From an uncultured Schlesneria sp. (GTDB lineage Bacteria > Planctomycetota > Planctomycetia > Planctomycetales > Planctomycetaceae): 64,000 nucleotides of DNA. The notes below the pieces were generated by a model. It saw only the letters and a list, made by a program, of their open reading frames with translations, was not told the DNA's origin and did not search any database. The position numbers were made by a program, and so were the translations under genes. The stretch is taken from NCBI GenBank assembly GCA_903904835.1, contig CAIVEI010000133.1:1-64000 (forward strand), read 5' to 3'. Of the stretch, positions 57,431-64,000 are shown one piece after another (position 1 is the first letter of the stretch; each line of letters starts with the position of its first letter).

Positions 57431-58474
57431 TTAATCGTTGAGCAAATCGGCAATGGCCGACTTTAAAAACAACTGGTCCGCGGGGTTTTTGGCAGGGTTA
57501 CCCGCCCGGTGTCCCCAGATTGAGGGAATCGGGAGATATCGGGCGTGAGGAATCTTTTTTGCTTCAATCAGGCTGTCTTCGGCGGTAAAGTACAAATCGG
57601 TTTGACCGGGCATGATCAACGTTTTCGCCGTGATCGCACCTAACGCGGCATCCAGATTTCCGTGGTAGACGTCGTTGTTGCTGATGTCTGACGACATCCA
57701 GGTTTCGAGCATCGATAAGAGATTGGCTGCGTCCCGTCGAAGAAAACTCGCTTCCCAGTCACGAACCAAAAAATCTTCAAGCGACGAATATCCCATGCTC
57801 AAATAAATGTGTTCGCGGTAGAAAGCCTGGGACAGCGCCCAACCAGCGTAGACTCGGCCAAACGCCTTGAGTGCTCGTTCCGGACGCCGAACAAAGCGGC
57901 CATTTTCCCAGGCGGAATCGGTTGTTAACGTGGCCTTCAACCCCTCCAGAAATACACGATTGTGCGGCGAGGTCTTCGCCGAACTGCAAATGGCGGCAAT
58001 GCGTTCAACGGAGTCAGGAAAAAGTGCGCCCCAGTGAAATGCCTGTTGAGCACCCATCGACCAGCCATAAGCGAGAGCCAGCCGTTCGATTCCAAATGCT
58101 TTGCTAAGCATTTCACGTTGGGCGTTGACGTTGTCCACATGCGTCACGTGTGGAAAACGATCGCTACCGGCTGACCCGCACGTGTTTGACGGAGACGTTG
58201 ATAACCCGTTCCCGAACATGTTCGGAATGACGATGAAATAGCGAGTCGGGTCGAGAATCCGATCGGGACCAATTAACCAGTCGATGTCCATATGCTGAGC
58301 ACCATAGGACGTCGGGTAAAGCACAACGTTGGATCGATCGGAATTCAATGTTCCATAAGTCTTGTAAGCCAGGTGAGCTTCGGGCCACACCAGGCCGCAC
58401 TGCAACCGAAAATCCCTCAACGGAAATCGGTCAAAGTCCGAGAAAGGGACTTGAGCGGATACCGTGTCAGTCAA
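57431..58474 (-). CDS. Alpha/beta hydrolase, homoserine acetyltransferase (MetX)-like
   Basis: A protein of 347 residues with the MetX-type alpha/beta fold: AHLAYKTYGTLNSDRSNVVL at the N-terminus, the nucleophile elbow GWSMGAQQ with S139, an acidic residue in MPGQTDLYF, and the His in WGHRAGNP. True MetX has GxSMGG, so Gly-to-Ala here and the operon context suggest a different acyl-transfer or hydrolysis reaction. It starts at a TTG (58474) overlapping the stop of the desaturase gene (TTGA) with AAGG upstream; no better start exists. Confidence 0.85.
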   Translation of the reverse strand: MTDTVSAQVPFSDFDRFPLRDFRLQCGLVWPEAHLAYKTYGTLNSDRSNVVLYPTSYGAQHMDIDWLIGPDRILDPTRYFIVIPNMFGNGLSTSPSNTCGSAGSDRFPHVTHVDNVNAQREMLSKAFGIERLALAYGWSMGAQQAFHWGALFPDSVERIAAICSSAKTSPHNRVFLEGLKATLTTDSAWENGRFVRRPERALKAFGRVYAGWALSQAFYREHIYLSMGYSSLEDFLVRDWEASFLRRDAANLLSMLETWMSSDISNNDVYHGNLDAALGAITAKTLIMPGQTDLYFTAEDSLIEAKKIPHARYLPIPSIWGHRAGNPAKNPADQLFLKSAIADLLND

Positions 58475-59436
58475 GTCGCACCTTCGCGCTTTTCAGTACC
58501 AAGGGTTCGAATAATTGTCTGGTTCGCAGCCACATAGCTTGGAGCGAGATGCACCAGTTTTTCACGGAGTTCAGTGTGAGCTTTGGGCAGTTGGTAAAAC
58601 GGAATTGACGGGTAAAGATGATGCTCTGTGTGATAGGGCATATTCCACATCAGTAACCGAATCGGAAGGCTTGTCAGTGTTGTTCGCGTATTTGTCAAGC
58701 CGTCCTCGTCGTTGCTGCAACCCGTGTGTTCCGCGATCAGGATTGCTCGCAATAACGGTTGAGCGAGAATTGCCGGCAGAAAGAAAAGGTACAGGGCATA
58801 CGGATAACCCATGACGATGGAAACGATTCCTGCAACATAGACTGCCAGTTGCAGTCCTGCGGAAATCGCGATCTTCTGCCGAGCGTTTGCGGGGACGAAC
58901 GGATACGAACTTGTCATTCCCAGCGCAAGCCGAGCGAACATTATCGGCCGCAAACACCAGAACGGAACGGCGCTGATTTCTGTCAGATATTCGAACAGAT
59001 TCCGCGGCTTTGGGGTCATCAGTTCGGGATCGCGTTCCAAATCCTGAGTGTATCGGTGATGCCACGTGTGGTAATAACGGTAGTAAGTGAAATTGTAGAA
59101 GCTGAGAAGTCCAGCCACCCATCCGAAGACTTCGTTCAACACGGGGGTGGCAAACGCCGTGCGATGAACACATTCGTGCATCGGTGCGAACATCGTGACG
59201 ATCGTAAAACCATGAACGATCATCGCAGGAACCATCAGGTACCCGTTCGGCATGGCCAGCCAGACCAGTGTTCCGGTTAATGCCATGATGGCAAAGTGAG
59301 TTCCGAATCTGAGAAACCCCTGCAAGTCAGATCGCTGGCTGAGAGATCGAACGGTGGCGATCTCCAGCACGCGACCGGGCAGACCAGAAGTCCCCATATC
59401 GACTGATTCAAGATTCGATTCAGCTTCGGAAGTCAT
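58471..59436 (-). CDS. Membrane fatty acid desaturase
   Basis: A protein of 321 residues with the three His boxes of the membrane desaturase/hydroxylase family: HECVH at 87-91, HTWHH at 123-127 and HTEHH at 269-273, plus H237 (AEHTGC). Four or more membrane helices surround them. It should introduce a double bond or hydroxyl into an acyl chain or lipid. The ATG at 59436 follows GAGGGGGAATTACG. It is the first gene of the minus-strand unit with the MetX-like and GlnT genes. Confidence 0.92.
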   Translation of the reverse strand: MTSEAESNLESVDMGTSGLPGRVLEIATVRSLSQRSDLQGFLRFGTHFAIMALTGTLVWLAMPNGYLMVPAMIVHGFTIVTMFAPMHECVHRTAFATPVLNEVFGWVAGLLSFYNFTYYRYYHTWHHRYTQDLERDPELMTPKPRNLFEYLTEISAVPFWCLRPIMFARLALGMTSSYPFVPANARQKIAISAGLQLAVYVAGIVSIVMGYPYALYLFFLPAILAQPLLRAILIAEHTGCSNDEDGLTNTRTTLTSLPIRLLMWNMPYHTEHHLYPSIPFYQLPKAHTELREKLVHLAPSYVAANQTIIRTLGTEKREGAT

Positions 59437-59494
59437 CGTAATTCCCCCTCCGAGATTGTTAATTTTGTAAATCAAAAACGACGAGACACAAGCC

Positions 59495-59552
59495 GTAGCA
59501 TGGGCTTTAGCCCGTGCGCCACGAATTTTGTGCGGGCGAAATCCCACACGAC
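59495..59552. repeat. REP/BIME-like palindrome pair in the 59437-59914 gap
   Basis: GTAGCATGGGCTTTAGCCCG at 59495-59514 and a TGTGCGGGCGAAATCCCACA-type palindrome near 59530-59549 repeat the arrangement seen at 12214-12270. The remaining sequence of this divergent gap holds no supported gene. Confidence 0.65.
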
Positions 59553-59914
59553 AAAAACAAACAACCCCTCCGAGACGGTCGATTGATCGACTGCAACGAT
59601 CTTCGAACGGAACCCGGAAATGATACTTTTCCAGATTCAATCCACGCGCGGCCCAACCTTGCAGCGTAGTATTCTATCCTTTGAGCAACAAGCGATTCTC
59701 TCTGACGTCGTCCCGATTCTTCGGCCAGCCGAAGTACTGAATTGCCTCGGGTCAAAGCAGGCATGGCGGGATTTTTCGGGGTCTTGCTCGTTATGATCAC
59801 GGAATTCGGCTGATTTCACTGCTGCCTCAAACTGGCCTTTTTCAGTCAAAACCCCATGATTTTTGAAACTTTTCGTGTTTCCCACAGGTAACGATTTCGG
59901 AAAGGCAAAACGTA

Positions 59915-60472
59915 GTGGACGACCGTGAACTCGCCGAACGTTGTTTGTCCGGTGACCAATCGGCCATCCGGCAATTCGTCGAGCGTTTTCAGGGGCTGGT
60001 TTTTTCGGTTTGTCTGCGGCAATTAAGGCATCGGGAAGATGCGGAAGACGTGGCGCAACAGACACTTGTTCGTGCCGTTCGGCATTTGCGAAACTGGGAT
60101 CAACAACGCCCACTGAATCCGTGGGTGCTGACAATCGCGGTCAACCGTTGTCGGACTTATCAGTCACTGCGAAGCAATCAAACCCGAAGTTTTGATCCAG
60201 CGATTGATACGGCTGCTCCGGACAGTCGGCTCGGTACCGTAGATCTTGCCGAAGAACTTCAATTGGCTTTAGGGAAAATTCGCGATGATTATCGGACCTG
60301 TTTTATTTTGTTTCATCAGCAGGAAATGAGCGTTACTGAAGTTGCCAGAATCATGAAATGCCCGGAAGGGACGGTCAAAACCTGGCTACATCGTGCTCGA
60401 CGTGAATTGGCGGAATTGCTGATCGAACGCGGCGCTGTGACAAAGGACGGATATGAACTGCATCGAATTTGA
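59915..60472 (+). CDS. ECF-type RNA polymerase sigma factor
   Basis: A protein of 185 residues. Region 2 (about 18-75: GLVFSVCLRQLRHREDAEDVAQQTL) binds core polymerase and the -10 element. Region 4 (about 120-168: DYRTCFILFHQQEMSVTEVARIMKCPEGTVKTWLHRARREL) contains the -35-binding helix-turn-helix. It starts at GTG 59915, with GAAAGG upstream. The next gene overlaps its end by 20 nt and encodes the likely anti-sigma factor, the standard arrangement. It may direct its own promoter upstream of 59915. Confidence 0.95.
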   Translation: MDDRELAERCLSGDQSAIRQFVERFQGLVFSVCLRQLRHREDAEDVAQQTLVRAVRHLRNWDQQRPLNPWVLTIAVNRCRTYQSLRSNQTRSFDPAIDTAAPDSRLGTVDLAEELQLALGKIRDDYRTCFILFHQQEMSVTEVARIMKCPEGTVKTWLHRARRELAELLIERGAVTKDGYELHRI

Positions 60473-61253
60473 AGCGGCACTGGAGCTTAGTGTCGAAACG
60501 CGGCAGCCACTTGAGCCTGCCGCCGTCAAACATACATTGAACTGCGACAATTGCCGAAGCGAATGGGAAATCCATCGCCAGCTCGACACCGTGATCGACG
60601 CCTGGCGTTCGGAGATCGGGATTCAGGTTGTCGCCGGTCTTACCGATCAACAGTTGAAAGCATTGGCGAGCACCGTGCACCCTGCCACGCTGCCCGCAGG
60701 CCTGTGCGATTTGGTTCTCGCAGAATTAACGAAGCCCGCCTTGACGCATGGTCCTGCAAAACCAGTTGCCATTGGTTATCAGCATTCATCCCCAAAGGCT
60801 CTTCGCTCAAAACCAAAAAATTCCGATTTGCCACGCCGTTCGGGAGCCCTGGCGATTGCATCCGTTGCCGCCTGCCTGTTTCTCGCCGTAATCTTCGCGA
60901 CGAATCAGGCCGGACGTGATTCCCGTGAACTTGTGAAAGTGGCACCTCCTACCTTCGTTGAACAACCAATCGCCTCAGTTCCATTGGATGTCTCACAAAC
61001 CTTAACGGCGGTCTTTTCCGACATTCGTTCCGAATATCGTGAAATGGCCAGTGAAACAACGTCTGTGGCACGTGACCTGGTAAGTGTCTTTCCGCAGCAC
61101 GTCAGCGTCCCTTTTCAGGCCAGTCACGATGAGGTCGAACTGCGTCCGACGTCCGGCGACGTCGTTCGTATCTGGCGTCCCATTAGCAGCCAGGTGGAAA
61201 GCGCACTTGGATTTCTCTGGCAGGCCGTCCCCAGCGAAGTCCCTGCGGGTTAA
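60453..61253 (+). CDS. Probable zinc-finger anti-sigma factor
   Basis: A protein of 266 residues. The N-terminus has the ZAS pattern H27-x3-C31-x2-C34 (KHTLNCDNC) within a helical region, followed by a single membrane helix at about 131-150 (GALAIASVAACLFLAVIFAT) and an extracytoplasmic domain of about 110 residues. This is the layout of membrane anti-sigma factors that sequester an ECF sigma until a signal is sensed outside. The 20-nt overlap with the sigma gene supports the pairing. The outer domain is of unknown family. Confidence 0.85.
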   Translation: MNCIEFEAALELSVETRQPLEPAAVKHTLNCDNCRSEWEIHRQLDTVIDAWRSEIGIQVVAGLTDQQLKALASTVHPATLPAGLCDLVLAELTKPALTHGPAKPVAIGYQHSSPKALRSKPKNSDLPRRSGALAIASVAACLFLAVIFATNQAGRDSRELVKVAPPTFVEQPIASVPLDVSQTLTAVFSDIRSEYREMASETTSVARDLVSVFPQHVSVPFQASHDEVELRPTSGDVVRIWRPISSQVESALGFLWQAVPSEVPAG

Positions 61254-61331
61254 TTTCATTTAAGAAAAAGGGGCGAGTCGGTCAGTATCAACTGCTGGTT
61301 TCCCCGTCAGTCATTATCGAGGCGATGATCA

Positions 61332-63071
61332 ATGTTCAAATGTTTGGTGACCCTGTTGCTGTGCGTTTTCCTCGTCGCGTCTGTCGGGATGTCACAAACG
61401 GTCAGAGCACAGGCACCCACGGCGGTCGATCTCGTCACGGCGGACGTCGCGTTATGTCTTGAAGTCTCCAGCCTGGATGAAACCTGGACCAGATTCGAGG
61501 CCGGGCCCTGCATGGACCGACTTCGCACATTCCCTCCGTTTCAGCGATTACTGGAAAGTGGTGGCTTTCAACAATGGCAGGCCGTCGAGGATCATGTCGC
61601 TCGACAGACGGGTACGAAACTTTCATCCCAGCTTCGAGCACTTTTCGGTCGGTCCCTGGTTCTTGCGATTTACGTTCCGCGTGAAGGCAATCCACGTGGA
61701 ATCCTGATCGGTGAGGCGATTGACGAAGCAGCCATCCAGACGGCATTGGCGACCTGGAGCAAGCTGGACCCCAGCGCTGTCTTGTCCAAAAAATCGCACC
61801 ATGGCCACGGCTACCTGCAACGAAAAAAACAGGCACCTTCCACCGAGAGTGCTTTTATTGCCATCACTGATCGAAGGTTCGCCATCTCGGACAACGAACC
61901 CTTGATCCACGACGTGATCGATCGATTCGTATCACTCTCTTCAGAAACCTCTCAGTCCTCGACAACTGACTCACTCGCTGTGTCACCTCGATTCATTCAA
62001 AATCGGCGGCGATTGAAAACGGATGGCGTGGCGTATCTTCATATTAATGCCAGGCCGTGGGATCGAGGACTGGAAGAATCTTCTCAAGGTTCGAATGACC
62101 CCATCAACATTGCCGAAGTCTGGAAACGAGTGAACTCCGTTTCGGCCTGTTTGCAACTCGACGAGGGAATCGTATGCGATGCCGTTGTTGACCTGGAAAC
62201 CAGTCGCCTTCCACACGGATGGACAAAGCTGGTTGCGACCGCTGCGGGAAGTTCATCATGGGTCAGTCGCATTCCCGCCGAATCTCTGATGGCGATCAGC
62301 GGTCGAATCGAATTGGCCCCCATGTTACGACATCTGTTCAATCAAATTTCTGCGAAGGATCAAGCCGAATTGACAAAGGTCCGGCGGATTGTGCAAAGTC
62401 AATTTGCTGGAAAAGACCTGCTCGAAACGATCCTTCCGGTTCTCGGTCGCGACTTCGGTGGCTTTGTGATAACTCGCACCGACAAACAGACAAACAAAGT
62501 CACAATGGACGGAGCCTTGGGGTTCTCGCTCGGTTCGCCCAGCGATCACGAAATGTTGACCGACATTGATCACGGCCTTGATTCCGGTTTACGTTTGCTG
62601 GCTGCGTATCACAGTGTCGAAGGAGAGCAGATGGTCACGGTGCAGCGCGAGCAGACCGAAACGATGCAACTTCGTTCGTTGTCCAAAGCTGCCCCGTTTC
62701 CCATTGCCTACGGAATCAAGGGATCAAACATTGTGGTCGCAGGGTCGCCGGACCAGTTGAAACAATCACTTCAGTCGCTCGACCAACTCGTGAATCCATC
62801 GCGACTGGCTGGTCACTCAAGCAGATTCTTCTCTGATGCCAATCAACTGATCTGGCTTGATACGGCTCGTCTACGACAAGTCTTGGAGCGGCAAGGGACG
62901 GAAATCGCTCAAATCTTCGCCCCCAATTCGGCAAACGAAGCGTCGCGTCTCGCTCAACGCTTTGAACACGCCAGACACTATCTTGCGTTGGTCGATTCGC
63001 TATTCATCGCAGGACGCATCGAATCGGACCACCTCCGAATCACATTCGGCGGTGGTTTGGATGCAAAGTGA
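61332..63071 (+). CDS. Secreted hypothetical protein (DUF3352-like)
   Basis: A protein of 579 residues. A signal peptide (MFKCLVTLLLCVFLVASVG, cleavage near AQA) is followed by a long domain beginning APTAVDLVTADVALCLEVSSL, which resembles the DUF3352 family of envelope proteins by its DxALYLEV-like start. There are no obvious catalytic motifs. It lies 78 nt after the anti-sigma gene on the same strand and could be the signal-sensing or target protein of that module. Function unknown. Confidence 0.75.
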   Translation: MFKCLVTLLLCVFLVASVGMSQTVRAQAPTAVDLVTADVALCLEVSSLDETWTRFEAGPCMDRLRTFPPFQRLLESGGFQQWQAVEDHVARQTGTKLSSQLRALFGRSLVLAIYVPREGNPRGILIGEAIDEAAIQTALATWSKLDPSAVLSKKSHHGHGYLQRKKQAPSTESAFIAITDRRFAISDNEPLIHDVIDRFVSLSSETSQSSTTDSLAVSPRFIQNRRRLKTDGVAYLHINARPWDRGLEESSQGSNDPINIAEVWKRVNSVSACLQLDEGIVCDAVVDLETSRLPHGWTKLVATAAGSSSWVSRIPAESLMAISGRIELAPMLRHLFNQISAKDQAELTKVRRIVQSQFAGKDLLETILPVLGRDFGGFVITRTDKQTNKVTMDGALGFSLGSPSDHEMLTDIDHGLDSGLRLLAAYHSVEGEQMVTVQREQTETMQLRSLSKAAPFPIAYGIKGSNIVVAGSPDQLKQSLQSLDQLVNPSRLAGHSSRFFSDANQLIWLDTARLRQVLERQGTEIAQIFAPNSANEASRLAQRFEHARHYLALVDSLFIAGRIESDHLRITFGGGLDAK

Positions 63072-63326
63072 CTCGGCGCACTGCCCGTCATCCTTCTCAA
63101 TCGGCAACACAAAGGTCGAACGATCTGCTGTGACGAATCATGCGGTTTGACTTCAAATCAGCACCCTGTTGTAATGCCTTAATGGGTCAGTTGAATCAAC
63201 TGCGACGTGTGTCCTGATCAGGTCGCGATCTGGTTGAATGATCGACTCTGCCATGGTGGTTTAACCGCCAAGTTTTTTGATGTCGAGTTGCCTCGACATC
63301 GCCCTCCCCAGGAATGGAGTCGCGGG

Positions 63327-64000
63327 ATGCATCGAATTTGGCGGATTGCAGCGCACGATCGCGCGTATGTGAAGGACCTGAGCGTTCGGATGAAGATCAC
63401 CGGACTGGTGGCTCAAGTCCTGGTCGCACGTGGCCATCATGAGATTGAATCGGCAGAAGTCTATCTCGCCAAAAAACTGACGACGATGCACGATCCCGAG
63501 ACATTGCCCGGCGTCAGCCAGGCCGCCGACCGCGTTGTAGATGCCGTCAAATCAGGGCGAAGAATTACGATCTATGGCGATTACGATGTCGATGGAGTTA
63601 CCTCGACCAGCCTGCTATGGCACTGTTTGCAGCTCATTGGAGCCAAGGTTGACTACTATATCCCCAGTCGTCTGGAAGAAGGTTACGGATTGAATTGTGA
63701 CGCAATTCGTCAGTTGCATTTGGAAGATCCGACGCGATTGCTTGTCACCGTCGATTGCGGAATCTGTAGCATCGAAGAAGCGGCTCTTGCCAAAGAGCTT
63801 GGTCTCGAACTGATCATCACCGATCACCACACGTTTGGTGAAACTCTGCCGGATGCCCCGGTCTTGGTTCATCCACGACTACCCGGTACCGGCGCGCCCT
63901 ACGCGTTCGGTGAACTGTGCGGTGTCGGAGTCGCGTTTAAACTTGCCTGGGCCATCTGTGCCCGGATGGGGGACGGAAAAAAAGCAACTCCCCGTATGCG
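63327..64000 (+). CDS. recJ: Single-stranded-DNA-specific exonuclease RecJ (3' part outside window)
   Basis: The first 224 residues of a DHH-family phosphoesterase. Motif I is [11 protein letters not shown] (DYDVDG at 85-90), motif III is DHH at 166-168, and [10 protein letters not shown] follows, as in RecJ. RecJ degrades single-stranded DNA 5' to 3' in recombination and mismatch repair. The ATG at 63327 has GGAG at 7 nt. The gene is cut by the window edge; it is not visibly broken. Confidence 0.93.
   Translation, partial: MHRIWRIAAHDRAYVKDLSVRMKITGLVAQVLVARGHHEIESAEVYLAKKLTTMHDPETLPGVSQAADRVVDAVKSGRRITIYGDYDVDGVTSTSLLWHCLQLIGAKVDYYIPSRLEEGYGLNCDAIRQLHLEDPTRLLVTVDCGICSIEEAALAKELGLELIITDHHTFGETLPDAPVLVHPRLPGTGAPYAFGELCGVGVAFKLAWAICARMGDGKKATPRM

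Overview
The window looks like a chromosomal stretch of a planctomycete (Planctomycetota). This rests on gene content: two large secreted proteins of the DUF1549/DUF1553 type (one followed by a DUF1501 protein with a twin-arginine leader), a TIGR03067-type protein, a calpain-like protease with the N-terminal LEQR-type motif of planctomycete exported proteins, a PEP-CTERM protein, a TAT-exported Gfo/Idh/MocA protein, and many lineage-specific secreted or coiled-coil proteins. No rRNA, tRNA, CRISPR array, prophage or transposase gene was recognised. The last gene (recJ) runs off the right edge.

Layout. 1-2.7 kb: direct repeats and a lone RepA/DnaB-like ATPase, then a gene-poor stretch. 2.7-9.3 kb: a molybdopterin oxidoreductase, a PEP-CTERM protein, a calpain-like protease and an exbB-exbD pair. 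9.3-15 kb: a PhyH-type dioxygenase, an NtrC-type regulator, an enoyl-CoA hydratase coupled to a small membrane protein, and a fumarylacetoacetase-family protein, separated by palindromic repeats. 15.3-17.5 kb: a solitary DUF1549/DUF1553 protein. 17.6-27.6 kb: a long minus-strand housekeeping block, read pheA-tpiA-secG-yicC-gmk-rpoZ-coaC-coaB-ftsK-rsmD-release-factor-like. It keeps the widespread yicC-gmk-rpoZ-coaBC order, but CoaC and CoaB are separate proteins. 27.8-36.2 kb: maf, gspF, a TAT oxidoreductase, ctpA, csrA, a cold-shock gene and an enolase-superfamily enzyme. 36.3-38.9 kb: a four-gene minus-strand cluster of membrane/TPR and coiled-coil proteins, including a 46-residue membrane microprotein. 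39.4-47 kb: a conserved unknown, an MFS transporter, a Bax-inhibitor-1 protein, an RlmL-type methyltransferase, a His-rich secreted protein and a seven-bladed WD40 protein. 47.3-53.2 kb: the full DUF1549/DUF1553-DUF1501 pair plus a TIGR03067 protein. 53.4-59.4 kb: a minus-strand run of fatty acid desaturase, MetX-like alpha/beta hydrolase, type III glutamine synthetase (GlnT), SASA esterase and M81 peptidase. 59.9-63.1 kb: an ECF sigma factor, an overlapping zinc-finger anti-sigma-like protein and a secreted protein. 63.3 kb to the end: recJ.

The most interesting non-coding signal is a family of about 157-bp palindromic, MITE-like elements. Two copies (9323-9479 and 53203-53360) share a 47-nt stretch that is identical by eye. 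At three places the terminal TAG of an element or element end is also the stop codon of a minus-strand gene. A second family of short GGGCTTCAGCCC-type palindromes (REP/BIME-like) lies in several intergenic gaps. The best candidates for undescribed biology are the 36.3-38.9 kb membrane/coiled-coil cluster, the desaturase/MetX-like/GlnT operon and the stop-codon-associated palindromic element. All functions are read from motifs by eye; no database search was run.
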